The notes below the pieces were generated by a model. That model did not search any database and was not told the origin of the DNA. It saw only the letters and a program-made list of their open reading frames with translations. This document shows, in pieces, positions 37,189 through 45,903 of a DNA stretch of 64,000 nucleotides. A program made the translations under genes and the position numbers. The DNA comes from Burkholderia savannae (GTDB lineage Bacteria; Pseudomonadota; Gammaproteobacteria; Burkholderiales; Burkholderiaceae): contig NZ_CP013417.1 of NCBI RefSeq assembly GCF_001524445.2, forward strand, positions 1,116,001 through 1,180,000, written 5' to 3'. Position 1 is the first letter of the stretch. Each line of letters begins with the position of its first letter.

Positions 37189-38346
37189 TCATGCGCCGTT
37201 CGGTCGGGCCGAGCCGCCCGCGCCGCCTTGCGCGCCGCCCGGCCGCTGATCCGCCATCGGCGCGTCTGCGCGCAGATGCGCGTCGCTCGTCGCGCGGCCG
37301 CGATAATCGGTCCAGCACTTGCGCTCGGTGTCGTAGAGCTTGCAGCGCCGCGCGGTGTCGAAATACCAGCGCCAGCCGAAGCGCTGCACGACGATGCGCC
37401 CCGGCAGCATTGCTTCGAGCTTCGCCTGCGCGCCCTTCAGCCCGTACAGCGGGATGCTCATGTCGACGTGATGCGCGGTGTGCTCCATGATGTGATGCAG
37501 CAGCCCGCCGATGCCGAACGGAAACGTCAGGTGCAGCGTCGTCGACACGAACGGCGCCGCGCGCGACCATTCGGCGCGGTTCGCGTGCCACGAGATCCGC
37601 GGATCGGTGTGGTGGACGTAGACGACGAAGCCGATCATCGAGCACCAGAACAGGAACGGCACGGCAAAGCCGGTGACGAGCAGCAGGAGCGTCGACTGAT
37701 GCGTCGCCGCGGCGATCCAGACGACCGCGCCGATCCACAGCGCGGCGAAGCCCGTGACGAGCAGGCAGTCGCGCCGGAATATCGGCCGCGACGCGCCGAG
37801 GTAGGCCTTCGCCGGAAAGTACATTCGCAGCCACCAGATTTCGACGAGATAGTAGAGCCCCGGCGCCCAGCCGCTGCGATAGATGCGGTCGAGAAAACGC
37901 CGCGTCGGCGACAGCGCGGCGAACTCGTCCGGCGTATGCGGCGCCCACACGAAATCGAAGCCCTTCAGGTTCGTGTAGCCGTGATGGACGACGTTGTGGC
38001 CGACTTCCCACAGGCTGTATGGCGTGAGCGACGGCAGGAACGCGATGCGGCCGAGCCAGCGGTTGAGCCGGTGATTCGGCGTGAGGCTCTGATGGCACGC
38101 GTCGTGGCCGATGATGAAGAGGCGGCCGGTGACGAAGCCGGCCGCCATGCCGCAGACGATCTTCGCGACGCTGGACGGCGCGAGCAGCGCGCCTGCGAGC
38201 GCGGCGAGGAGCAGCAGATAATCGACGACGAGCAGCGCGATCGAGCGGACGATCACACGCTCGCCGAACGGCGTGATCCACGAGCGGATGACCTTGCGGT
38301 GCGGCATCGGCTCGTCGACGCGAATGGGGTTGGAGGAGTCGTTCAT
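37189..38346 (-). CDS. Membrane fatty-acid desaturase (three histidine boxes)
   Basis: A 385-aa integral membrane desaturase. The di-iron ligands form three boxes: HDACH at 81-85, HNVVHH at 117-122 and HHIMEHTAHH near 284-293. Hydrophobic pairs near 33-57 and 60-80, and again near 180-230, fit four membrane spans. It introduces a double bond in lipid acyl chains (omega-6/delta-12 type fold) with O2 and an electron donor. The start at 38346 (MNDSSNPIRV) is chosen, but an in-frame ATG at 38370 is possible. The C-terminus is Ala/Gly rich. It stands alone. Confidence 0.88.
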   Translation of the reverse strand: MNDSSNPIRVDEPMPHRKVIRSWITPFGERVIVRSIALLVVDYLLLLAALAGALLAPSSVAKIVCGMAAGFVTGRLFIIGHDACHQSLTPNHRLNRWLGRIAFLPSLTPYSLWEVGHNVVHHGYTNLKGFDFVWAPHTPDEFAALSPTRRFLDRIYRSGWAPGLYYLVEIWWLRMYFPAKAYLGASRPIFRRDCLLVTGFAALWIGAVVWIAAATHQSTLLLLVTGFAVPFLFWCSMIGFVVYVHHTDPRISWHANRAEWSRAAPFVSTTLHLTFPFGIGGLLHHIMEHTAHHVDMSIPLYGLKGAQAKLEAMLPGRIVVQRFGWRWYFDTARRCKLYDTERKCWTDYRGRATSDAHLRADAPMADQRPGGAQGGAGGSARPNGA

Positions 38347-38712
38347 GGAGTCGATAGCACAAAAAGACATCGAGGCGCCGGTGCCGGTATCCCGCGCTTC
38401 GCCCGCCGAACGGCGGCGCGGATACCGGTCGCCGGATCGCAGGCGCCGCGCCCGAGGCCCGCGCGACGACGCGAGCGTGAGCACGTGCGCATGCGGTTGC
38501 AATGGCGTCGGCGAAGCGACGGACGATGCGAATGTCGATCGTCGCTCATGTTCGCCGACGCTTCGGAACACGAATCGAAAACGAATCGAAATCGGCTCGC
38601 GCGGCGCCGTCGAATCCGGTAACGCGTGCACCACGTGCAGACGGCCGGATCGGCGCGTGCGCCCGGCGCGGCGAGAGCAACGAACAAGCAAAGCGGCAAA
38701 CATGCAACAAGA

Positions 38713-38742
38713 GCGATGCCGTCCAGCGCGGGACGGCATCGC
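38713..38742 (-). terminator. Likely terminator of the cyoABCD operon
   Basis: A perfect 12-bp inverted repeat (38713-38724 with 38731-38742) has a 6-nt loop. On the minus strand it is followed by TCTTGTTGC. It lies 45 bp beyond the cyoD stop in the cyoD-desaturase gap (38347-38786), which shows no gene. Confidence 0.65.
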
Positions 38743-38786
38743 CGACGCGCGGCAAGACCCGTCGCGAGGCTTGTCGCAAGGCTTGT

Positions 38787-39119
38787 CTATCGGGACATCA
38801 TGTTCATGCCGACGTTGTGCATGACCCAGACCGTGCCGAAGATCAGGATCAGCGCGGTCAGCACCGTGTAGCTGAACGCCATCACGTTCCAGCGCTGACT
38901 CGACGACGTGTTCATGTGCAGGAAATAAACGAGATGCACGACGATCTGCACGGTGGCGAGCACGGCGAGCGACACGAGCGTCTCGCGCGGCGGCAGCACG
39001 CCGCCCATCACGAGGCCGAACGACGCGGCCGTCAGCAGCACCGACAGCACGAAACCCGCGATGTAGCCGCCGATGGTGCCGTGCGCTTCATCGCCGTGAG
39101 AAAGATGCGTATGTGCCAT
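38787..39119 (-). CDS. cyoD: Cytochrome o ubiquinol oxidase subunit IV
   Basis: A 110-aa membrane protein with three hydrophobic segments (about 16-36, 45-65 and 77-100). It shows the IGGYIAGFVLSVLLT, VLATVQIVVHLVYFLHMN and IFGTVWVMHNV patterns of CyoD. It supports assembly of the CuB site of the bo3 oxidase. It starts immediately after the cyoC stop and is the last gene of the operon. Confidence 0.94.
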   Translation of the reverse strand: MAHTHLSHGDEAHGTIGGYIAGFVLSVLLTAASFGLVMGGVLPPRETLVSLAVLATVQIVVHLVYFLHMNTSSSQRWNVMAFSYTVLTALILIFGTVWVMHNVGMNMMSR

Positions 39120-39725
39120 TCAGATCACGCTCGCAAGATAGACAAAGGAGAACACGCAGATCCAGACGATGTCGAGGAAGTGCCAGAAGAGGCTCAGGCA
39201 GGTGAGCCTGCGGATGTCCCGCTCGGTCAGCTCGGGGCGGCGCAGCGCCTGCGCGGCGAGCACGATCATCCACGCGAGGCCGGCCGTCACGTGCAGCCCG
39301 TGCGTGCCGACGAGCGTGAAGAACGACGACAGGAACGCGCTGCGCTGCGGCCCCGCGCCTTCGGCGATCAGGTGCGAGAACTCGCGCAGCTCCATCGCGA
39401 GGAACGCCGCGCCGAGCACGAACGTCACCGCGAGCCAGCCGAACACCGCGCCACGCCGCCGCTTGTGCGCGCCGATCATCGCGAAGCCGTACGTGATGCT
39501 GGAAAGCAGCAGCGCGGCGGTCTCGAGCGCGACGCCTGGAATGTCGAACAGGTCCTTGCCGGTCGGGCCGCCCGCGAACTGATTGCCGAGCACCGCGAAC
39601 GTCGCGAACAGCGCCGCGAAGAGCACGCAGTCGGTCATCAGGTACAGCCAGAAGCCGAACACCGAATGCGACGGCGGATGATCGTGCGATGCCGCGTGGT
39701 CGAGCATCATCGTGTTGTGCGACAT
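39120..39725 (-). CDS. cyoC: Cytochrome o ubiquinol oxidase subunit III
   Basis: A 201-aa five-helix membrane protein of the haem-copper oxidase subunit III family. It contains [20 protein letters not shown] near 24, the [17 protein letters not shown] segment near 136 and [16 protein letters not shown] at the end. Its ATG overlaps the cyoB stop by 1 nt. It is part of the proton-pumping quinol oxidase in the inner membrane. Confidence 0.95.
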   Translation of the reverse strand: MSHNTMMLDHAASHDHPPSHSVFGFWLYLMTDCVLFAALFATFAVLGNQFAGGPTGKDLFDIPGVALETAALLLSSITYGFAMIGAHKRRRGAVFGWLAVTFVLGAAFLAMELREFSHLIAEGAGPQRSAFLSSFFTLVGTHGLHVTAGLAWMIVLAAQALRRPELTERDIRRLTCLSLFWHFLDIVWICVFSFVYLASVI

Positions 39726-41737
39726 CAGTTGACCTCCAGTTCGACTTCGGCCGGCTGCGCCGGCATGCGCGCGCCGGTGCGCTTTTCCTCGATCTTGCGG
39801 ACCGTTTCGGCCGGAATGTAATAGCCGTCGTTGTCGCCCGCGCTATACAGGATCACCGTCGCGACGATGCCGACGAGCGACGCGATCGCGAGCCACCAGA
39901 TGTGCCACACGAGCGCGAAGCCGAGCACGAGGCTGAACATGCCGATGATGAAGCCCGCACCCGTGTTCGACGGCATGTGGATGTCCTGATAGACGATCTT
40001 CTTGCCGGCGCCGACACCGAGGCCATGTTCCTTGCGGTACGCGAGCTCGTCGAGCGCGTGCACGGTCGGGATCACCGCGAAGTTGTAGACGGGCGGCGGC
40101 GACGTCGTCGCCCATTCGAGCGTGCGGCCGTCCCACGGGTCGCCCGTCGTGTCGCGGTAGGCGGGCTGGTTGCGGTTGCGTACCGCGACCCACACCTGCG
40201 CGACCTGATGCAGCACGCCGATCGCGATCAACGCGACGCCGCACGCGGCGACGATGAGCCACGGATGCCATGCGGGGTTGTCGTAATGATTCAGGCGGCG
40301 CGTCATGCCCATGAAGCCGAGCACGTAAAGCGGCACGAACGACACGTAGAAGCCGATGAACCAGCACCAGAACGCGCGCTTGCCGAGCTTCTCGTCGAGC
40401 TTGAAGCCGAACGCCTTCGGGAACCAGTAATGGAAGCCCGCGAGATAGCCGAACACGACGCCGCCGATGATCGCGTTGTGGAAGTGCGCGATCAGGAACA
40501 GGCTGTTGTGCAGCACGAAGTCCGCGCCGGGGATCGCCATCATCACGCCCGTCATCCCGCCGAGCGTGAACGTCACCATGAAGCCGATCGTCCACAGCAC
40601 GGGCGCGGTGAACTCGATGCGGCCGCGGTACATCGTAAACAGCCAGTTGAAGATCTTCACGCCGGTCGGAATCGCGATCACCATCGTCATGATCCCGAAG
40701 AACGCGTTCACGTTCGCGCCCGAGCCCATCGTGAAGAAGTGGTGCAGCCACACGAGGAACGCGAGCACCATGATCACGCACGACGCGTAGACCATCGTCT
40801 TGTAGCCGAAGAGCGGCTTCTTCGAGAACGTCGAGATCACTTCCGAATAGATGCCGAACGCGGGCAGCACGAGGATGTACACCTCGGGATGGCCCCACGC
40901 CCAAATCAGGTTCAGGTAGACCATCGCGTTGCCGCCGGCGTCGTTCGTGAAGAAGTGCATGCCGAGGTAGCGGTCGAGCGCGAGGAGGGCGAGCGCGACC
41001 GTCAGGATCGGGAACGTCGCCATGATGAGGACGTTCGAGCAGAGCGCGGTCCACGTGAACACGGGCATCTTCATCAGCGTCATGCCGGGCGCGCGCATCC
41101 GGATGATCGTCACGAAGAAGTTGATCGCGGTGATCAGCGTGCCGACGCCGGATATCTGCAACGCCCACAAGTAGTAATCGACGCCGACGCCCGGACTGAA
41201 CTGCAGCTCCGACAGCGGCGGATACGCGAGCCAGCCTGTTTGCGCGAATTCGCCGACGATGAGCGAGACGTTCATCAGCAGCGCGGCGACGGCCGTCATC
41301 CAGAAGCTCAGCGAATTGAGGAACGGGAACGCGACGTCGCGCGCGCCGATCTGCAACGGCACGATCAGGTTGAAGAGCCCGACGAGGAGCGCCATCGCCA
41401 TGAAGAAGATCATGATGACGCCGTGCGCGGTGAAGATCTGATCGTAATGATGCGGCGGCAGGTAGCCCGGGCCGTTGTATGCGAGCGCGAGCTGCAGGCG
41501 CATCATCACGGCGTCGGCGAATCCGCGCAGCAGCATCAGTACCGCGACGATGATGTACATCACACCGATCTTCTTGTGGTCGACCGACGTGAGCCACTCG
41601 GACCACAGCCATTTCCAGCGCTTCGTGTAGGTCAGCGTGCCGACGACCGAGAGCGCGACGAGCGCCATGAACACGGCCGCGCCCATGACGATCGGCTGAT
41701 CGAACGGGATGGCAGAAAGCGTCAATTTACCGAACAT
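39725..41737 (-). CDS. cyoB: Cytochrome o ubiquinol oxidase subunit I
   Basis: A 670-aa catalytic subunit with about 15 membrane helices. The haem b ligand lies in [11 protein letters not shown] near 104. The CuB and cross-linked His-Tyr site lies in [17 protein letters not shown] near 283, and the haem o3/CuB histidines lie in [12 protein letters not shown] near 331 and [13 protein letters not shown] near 415. The oxidase reduces O2 to water with ubiquinol and pumps protons, mostly at high oxygen. It starts 3 nt after cyoA. Confidence 0.97.
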   Translation of the reverse strand: MFGKLTLSAIPFDQPIVMGAAVFMALVALSVVGTLTYTKRWKWLWSEWLTSVDHKKIGVMYIIVAVLMLLRGFADAVMMRLQLALAYNGPGYLPPHHYDQIFTAHGVIMIFFMAMALLVGLFNLIVPLQIGARDVAFPFLNSLSFWMTAVAALLMNVSLIVGEFAQTGWLAYPPLSELQFSPGVGVDYYLWALQISGVGTLITAINFFVTIIRMRAPGMTLMKMPVFTWTALCSNVLIMATFPILTVALALLALDRYLGMHFFTNDAGGNAMVYLNLIWAWGHPEVYILVLPAFGIYSEVISTFSKKPLFGYKTMVYASCVIMVLAFLVWLHHFFTMGSGANVNAFFGIMTMVIAIPTGVKIFNWLFTMYRGRIEFTAPVLWTIGFMVTFTLGGMTGVMMAIPGADFVLHNSLFLIAHFHNAIIGGVVFGYLAGFHYWFPKAFGFKLDEKLGKRAFWCWFIGFYVSFVPLYVLGFMGMTRRLNHYDNPAWHPWLIVAACGVALIAIGVLHQVAQVWVAVRNRNQPAYRDTTGDPWDGRTLEWATTSPPPVYNFAVIPTVHALDELAYRKEHGLGVGAGKKIVYQDIHMPSNTGAGFIIGMFSLVLGFALVWHIWWLAIASLVGIVATVILYSAGDNDGYYIPAETVRKIEEKRTGARMPAQPAEVELEVN

Positions 41738-41740
41738 GCG

Positions 41741-42631
41741 TTACCCCTTCGTCCGACAGGCGGCGTCCGTCAGATCGAGGACGTGGCCGTTGTTGTACTT
41801 CGCGATGATGTTGTGAAAGAGCCGCGGGTCGATCGTCGAGTAGTAGCGCACGGGCTGCTTCTCGCTCGGCTGCGCGAGCTGGCCGTACGCGCTCATGTCG
41901 AGCCGGTCGGCCGACGCGCGCACCTTCGCGACCCACGCGTCGAACGCGTCGCGCGACGTCGCGAGCGTGCGGAACTTCATGTCGGAGAAGCCGCGGCCGC
42001 TGTAGTTCGCGGAGATGCCGGCGAAGTCGCCCGGCTCGTCGGCGATCAGGTGCAGGCGCGTCTGCATGCCGGCCATCGCGTAGACCTGCGTGCCGAGCTG
42101 CGGAATGAAGAACGAGTTCATCACCGAATCGGACGTGATCCGGAAATTGATCGGCGTGCCGACAGGCACCGCCAGTTGGTTCACCGAAGCAATGCCGAGG
42201 TCCGGATAGACGAAGAGCCACTTCCAGTCGAGCGCGACGACCTCGACGTCAATCGGCTTCACCGACGATTGGATCGGCCGATACGGATCGAGCTCGTGCG
42301 TGGTCTTCCACGTGAGGATGCCGAGGAACAGGATGATCAGCGACGGCACCGTCCAGATCACGATCTCGATCGCGGTGGAATGCGCCCACTTCGGCGAGTA
42401 GGTCGCGTTGCGGTTCGACGCGCGGTAGCGCCACGCAAAGAGCAGCGTGAGGAGGATCACCGGCACGACGACGATCAGCATCGCCCACGTCGACGTGGCG
42501 ATCAACGCCTTCTCCGCGGCGCCGATCGCGCCCTTCGGATCGAGCACGTGCAGCTCGCTGCATCCGGAAAGATCCGCGACGAGTCCTAATCGCAGGATCG
42601 CGGACGCTCTACTCGTTATTCTTCGGACCAT
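41741..42631 (-). CDS. cyoA: Cytochrome o ubiquinol oxidase subunit II
   Basis: A 296-aa lipoprotein-type subunit. A signal ends in the lipobox LSGC with Cys24, two membrane helices (about 45-70 and 87-108) follow, and then comes a periplasmic cupredoxin-like domain. The CuA ligand set is absent, as expected for a quinol oxidase. The segments WKWLFVYPDLGIASVNQL near 139 and MNSFFIPQLGTQVYAMAGM near 174 are typical. It is first in the operon. The region upstream (42632-43034) is shared with the divergent hemerythrin gene. Confidence 0.95.
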   Translation of the reverse strand: MVRRITSRASAILRLGLVADLSGCSELHVLDPKGAIGAAEKALIATSTWAMLIVVVPVILLTLLFAWRYRASNRNATYSPKWAHSTAIEIVIWTVPSLIILFLGILTWKTTHELDPYRPIQSSVKPIDVEVVALDWKWLFVYPDLGIASVNQLAVPVGTPINFRITSDSVMNSFFIPQLGTQVYAMAGMQTRLHLIADEPGDFAGISANYSGRGFSDMKFRTLATSRDAFDAWVAKVRASADRLDMSAYGQLAQPSEKQPVRYYSTIDPRLFHNIIAKYNNGHVLDLTDAACRTKG

Positions 42632-43034
42632 TGAATTTGCCTAAGTTTGTTTGTGATGAAGCAGGCCTAGCGAGACGCCGAAACGCATTCGTCGCACTCG
42701 ATGCGACAACCAGTCGCTTTGGCGGCGGAATGTAGCGGAATTTCGCGGATTGCATGTTGACGATTCGCAAACAACGCATGGGGCGAGGTCTTGATGCATG
42801 TTCAGGCGAGCCCGATGCACGGCCCAAAATGGGTTGGAAAGACAGTGGCGGAAAAATGAAAGCCGACACGCCGCGCGCCGGCTTTGCGCGCATGGGCGAG
42901 CCCGTATGCTCCGAAAAGCTTGTGTTGAATCAACGTGAACGAAGATCGGCGAGCGAAGGGCGAGGGCGGCATGTACCTTCGAAGACGCGATCCGTCAGGT
43001 CGCCTATCGAATCACGAACTACACCGCCTTTCCG
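42632..43034. promoter_or_regulatory. Divergent cyoA / hemerythrin intergenic region
   Basis: A 403-bp region with no credible gene; the minus-strand frame 42609-42893 has no domain and overlaps cyoA. It must hold the cyo promoter and perhaps that of the hemerythrin gene. The segment TTGATGCATGT at 42791-42801 resembles one half of the NsrR-type sites found further right, but its partner half is missing. A GTTGAATCAAC palindrome lies near 42925-42935. Neither is a firm operator. Confidence 0.4.
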
Positions 43035-43460
43035 ATGCAAGATCCTTCACCCAACCTGAAGCCCGAGCTGAAGCTCGACGATCCGTTCGTCGATGCCGTT
43101 CACACGGAATTCGTCCAGTTGCTCGACGCAGCCGCGCGCGCGGACGACGCGCACTTCCTGCAGGCGTTCGACGTCTGGATCGATCACTGCCGTCAGCACT
43201 TCGAACGAGAAGAGCGCTGGATGGCGAGCACGAAGTTCGGGCCGCAGTACTGCCATGCGGCCGATCACGACGAAGTGCTGAAAGTGGCGGCGTCCGTGCG
43301 CGACAAGATCGCGCGCGACGCGCAGTTCGAACTGGGCCGCCGGCTGCTGGCGGAAGTATCGGATTGGTTCGATCATCACGTCCGGACGATGGACTCGATG
43401 ATGGTCGCCCACCTGAAGATGCTCAACTTCGCGATGCTCGACGAGCGGACCGAAGTCTGA
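43035..43460 (+). CDS. Bacteriohemerythrin
   Basis: A 141-aa four-helix di-iron protein. The ligand pattern is present: His in DAVHTEF near 23, His with Glu in WIDHCRQHFEREE near 49-60, His in AADHDEV near 77, and HH with Asp in SDWFDHHVRTMD near 110-119. Single-domain hemerythrins bind O2 or NO reversibly in the cytoplasm. Placement beside nsrR and the NO-related genes favours a role in NO or oxygen buffering, which is inference. It is convergent with nsrR. Confidence 0.9.
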   Translation: MQDPSPNLKPELKLDDPFVDAVHTEFVQLLDAAARADDAHFLQAFDVWIDHCRQHFEREERWMASTKFGPQYCHAADHDEVLKVAASVRDKIARDAQFELGRRLLAEVSDWFDHHVRTMDSMMVAHLKMLNFAMLDERTEV

Positions 43461-43611
43461 CGCGGCTTCGCCGCTGTCGGCCGGGCGCCGGCGGCGGCGC
43501 GGTAGCGGCGACGGAAGAGGGCGCGGCCGATTCAGCCGCGCGACGATCGACTGCCGCATTCGTGAGAAGCGGGCGCGCGGCGGCGCCCGTTCGCGTTCGA
43601 ACGCGAACCCG

Positions 43612-44097
43612 TCATCGCGTTCGCGCGGTCGCTTTCGCCGGCATCGCGATCGCGAATTCGTGCATCTTCTCGGCCGCGCTCAATCCATTCTTCGGTGGCG
43701 GGCCGACGAGATCCGCGAGCGTCGCGCCGTCCAGTTCCTTGAAATATGCGCGCAAGGCGCGGTCGAGCAGCCGCTCGAGCCGGCACTTCGCCGCGAGCAT
43801 GCACGTATTCGTGTTCCGGTCGAAGCACTCGACGAGCCGAAAGTCCGTTTCGGATGCGCGAATCACGTCGCCGATGCCGATACGCTCGGGCGGCAGCGCG
43901 AGACGCACGCCGCCGCCCCGGCCGCGCGTCGTCTCGAGCGTGCCTTGGCGCGCGAGGCTGTTGACGATCTTCGTCAGGTGATTCTTCGACACGTGGTGGC
44001 GCTCGGCGAGCTCCGCGATCGTGATGAGGCGATCCGGATTCGACGCGCAATACATCAGCACGCGCAGCGTGTAGTCCGTGTATTCAGAGAGTCGCAT
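43612..44097 (-). CDS. nsrR: NO-sensing Rrf2-family repressor NsrR
   Basis: A 161-aa Rrf2 regulator. The winged helix lies in residues 1-65, beginning MRLSEYTDYTLRVLMYCA with HHVSKNHLTKIVNSLARQG near 34-52. The 2Fe-2S cluster cysteines are Cys91, Cys99 and Cys105, inside ECFDRNTNTCMLAAKC; three cysteines at this place are diagnostic for NsrR/IscR-type sensors, and the C-X7-C-X5-C spacing is close to NsrR. Loss of the cluster to NO relieves repression. The start at 44097 matches the family rather than the ATG at 44106. NsrR-like boxes lie just upstream, indicating autoregulation and control of the divergent DUF2249 gene. Confidence 0.93.
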   Translation of the reverse strand: MRLSEYTDYTLRVLMYCASNPDRLITIAELAERHHVSKNHLTKIVNSLARQGTLETTRGRGGGVRLALPPERIGIGDVIRASETDFRLVECFDRNTNTCMLAAKCRLERLLDRALRAYFKELDGATLADLVGPPPKNGLSAAEKMHEFAIAMPAKATARTR

Positions 44098-44107
44098 ACG
44101 TGGCAAA

Positions 44108-44130
44108 AAGATGCATATTCAATGTTGCTA
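44108..44130. promoter_or_regulatory. Putative NsrR half-operator next to nsrR
   Basis: The left half AAGATGCATAT matches the NsrR half-site consensus closely; the right half (44120-44130) is poor. It is 10 bp upstream of the nsrR ATG, well placed for autorepression. Confidence 0.5.
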
Positions 44131-44148
44131 TCTAGGGTGGCGCGCTAT

Positions 44149-44171
44149 AAGATGCGCAATACATGCACTTT
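44149..44171. promoter_or_regulatory. Putative NsrR operator (nsrR / DUF2249 promoter region)
   Basis: Two 11-bp halves, AAGATGCGCAA and ACATGCACTTT, around one T. They agree with the known AAGATGCYTTT inverted-repeat consensus at most positions and have its 11-1-11 spacing. It lies 117 bp upstream of the DUF2249 ATG and 51 bp from nsrR, and overlaps the TATAAG and TATATA promoter-like hexamers. Confidence 0.7.
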
Positions 44172-44288
44172 ATATAGCTAACGGCTGCATGTTGCAAGCC
44201 GGGCAATCGCCGACGGCACTTCCCGGCGGGTGGCGGGCGTTCCACACGGGTCGCGCGCCGCGTCTTTCTCCTTTTCAAGGGCTATGCC

Positions 44289-44585
44289 ATGAGCGAGCAG
44301 TACGCATCCATCATCGACGTTCGTAGGATTCCTCATCACAAGCGCCATGCACTGATCTTCGGCACCTTCGATGCGTTGCCCGGCGGCGAAGCGCTGCAAC
44401 TGATCAACGATCACGATCCGAAGCCGCTCTATTACCAGTTGGAGCAACTCGCGGCCGATTCGTTCGAATGGACGTACCTGGAGGCGGGACCGTCGCAGTG
44501 GCGCGTGCAGATCGCGAAGCGCGACGGCGCGCTCGGGCACGATGCGGGCGACAGCTGCTGCTCGGGCGGCGGCTGCGGCGGTTGA
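44289..44585 (+). CDS. DUF2249-family small protein
   Basis: A 98-aa cytoplasmic protein of the DUF2249 family (HALIFGTFDALPGGEALQLI and NDHDPKPLYYQLE are the typical segments, about 20-52). The C-terminus is Cys-rich, with SCCSGGGCGG at 89-98, and could bind metal. The family is often under NsrR control and linked to NO metabolism in betaproteobacteria; its biochemical role is not established. The NsrR-like box upstream and the divergent nsrR gene support that link. The ATG follows AAGGG at 44277. Confidence 0.85.
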   Translation: MSEQYASIIDVRRIPHHKRHALIFGTFDALPGGEALQLINDHDPKPLYYQLEQLAADSFEWTYLEAGPSQWRVQIAKRDGALGHDAGDSCCSGGGCGG

Positions 44586-44788
44586 ATCGCACGGCTTGAC
44601 GCGGCGCGACGCAACATGGCGCGGTGTCCGCGCTTGGCGTCGCGTCGCTCCGCATGAACGGCGGCGGGCGGGAATGCGCGGCGGGCGTCGTTCGCCGGAT
44701 GTCCGCACGGATGTTCGCACGGATGTTCGGCGCGTCGCGTCATGTCGCGCCGCGTTACGTCGGCGCGGACAGCGTCCGCGAAAGGAAG

Positions 44789-44806
44789 CGCCCGCAAGCG
44801 CGGGCG
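44789..44806 (-). terminator. Possible terminator of the suf operon
   Basis: A perfect 7-bp GC stem (44789-44795 with 44800-44806) with a 4-nt loop is followed on the minus strand by CTTCCTTT. It lies 60 bp past the sufT stop. Confidence 0.5.
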
Positions 44807-44866
44807 TCACGGCGCTTTCGGCCGGCTTTGACGGCTCATGCTTCGCCGCGTCGCAGCGCCGTTTCT

Positions 44867-45415
44867 TCAAAGACCGAGCGCGAGCATCGCCGTCTCCGAC
44901 ATCCGCGACCGATCCCACGGCGGATCGAACACCATGTCCACGTTGACCTCGCCGACGAACGGCAGCGCGAGCACCTTGTCGGCGACTTCGTCGGCGAGCG
45001 CTTCTCCCATTCCGCAGCCGGGCGCGGTCAGCGTCATCCTGATCGATACCTTCAAGCGATCGTGCTCGGCGGGCTCGATCATGCAGGCGTAGATGAGGCC
45101 GAGCTCGACGATGTCGACTGGAATCTCCGGGTCGTAACAGGTCTTCAGGGTCCGCCAGACGAACGCTTGCGCCTCGTCGTGCGAGACGGGGCCGTCCGGC
45201 GCTTCGATCTCGTCGGGCGGTGGCCGGCCGATCGCGTCCGCATCCGCGCCGCGCAGCCGCACCATTTGGCCGCCGACGACGAGCGTGAAGTTCGTGCCGA
45301 GCGCCTGCGTGACGTCGGCGATCGTGCCCGCGGGCAGGTCGAGCGGCGCGCCGGACGGCACGCATTCGACGGCAACCGGCCGTTGCAGGACGACCGTTTC
45401 TTTCGGATGTCTCAT
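44867..45415 (-). CDS. sufT: Fe-S maturation protein SufT (DUF59 domain)
   Basis: A 182-aa protein. The N-terminal part (PAGTIADVTQALGTNFTLVV near 28) is the extension characteristic of the SUF-linked SufT subfamily. The DUF59/MIP18 domain follows, with CYDPEIPVDIVELGLIY near 93 and LTAPGCGMG near 132. It helps transfer or mature Fe-S clusters in the cytoplasm. The ATG at 45415 overlaps the sufU stop by 4 nt; it is the last gene of sufBCDSUT. Confidence 0.92.
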   Translation of the reverse strand: MRHPKETVVLQRPVAVECVPSGAPLDLPAGTIADVTQALGTNFTLVVGGQMVRLRGADADAIGRPPPDEIEAPDGPVSHDEAQAFVWRTLKTCYDPEIPVDIVELGLIYACMIEPAEHDRLKVSIRMTLTAPGCGMGEALADEVADKVLALPFVGEVNVDMVFDPPWDRSRMSETAMLALGL

Positions 45416-45903
45416 GATGCGTGCGCCTCGTGTTCGGACGCATCGGTCGCGTGTGTGTCGAGCGCGTGTGCGAGCGCGTGCCAACCGAGCAGCGCGCATT
45501 TGATCCGGCTGGGATAGCGCTGCACGGCGACGAGGCTCGCGAGCTTGCCGAGATGGGCCTCGTCGTGCTCGGCCTGGCCGGTGAGCACCGCGCGGAATCG
45601 CTGCTGGAGCTGCCGTGCGGCTTCGACGTCGCGGCCGATCACGGCCTCGGTCATCATCGACGCGGACGCGATGCAGATCGCGCAGCCGTGGCCTTCGAAG
45701 CGGATGTCGCCGATCCGGCCGCCTTCGATGCGCAACTGCACCTTCAGATCGTCGCCGCATTGCGGATTGTGCCCACGCGCCTCGTGCGTCGGATCGACGA
45801 GCTTGCCGAAGTGACGCGGCGCGCGCTTGTGCTCGACCACGAGTTCCTGATAGAGCGTGTTTCGCGCGTCGGCGGGCGCAGCGAGGGAGAGTGTCGAATT
45901 CAT
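45412..45903 (-). CDS. sufU: SufU-type Fe-S / sulfur-transfer protein
   Basis: A 163-aa IscU-fold protein. Three conserved cysteines occur in NPQCGDDLK near 50, GHGCAICIASASMM near 74 and RIKCALLGWHAL near 135. The CGD motif, the insertion between the second and third Cys, and the neighbouring sufS are typical of SufU, which binds zinc and accepts persulfide from SufS. SufU is mainly known from Gram-positive bacteria. Its ATG overlaps the sufS stop by 4 nt. Confidence 0.9.
   Translation of the reverse strand: MNSTLSLAAPADARNTLYQELVVEHKRAPRHFGKLVDPTHEARGHNPQCGDDLKVQLRIEGGRIGDIRFEGHGCAICIASASMMTEAVIGRDVEAARQLQQRFRAVLTGQAEHDEAHLGKLASLVAVQRYPSRIKCALLGWHALAHALDTHATDASEHEAHAS

Noticed and set aside
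42609..42893. 94-aa minus-strand frame before cyoA
   Set aside because: No domain, overlaps cyoA, and occupies the region where the cyo promoter is expected.
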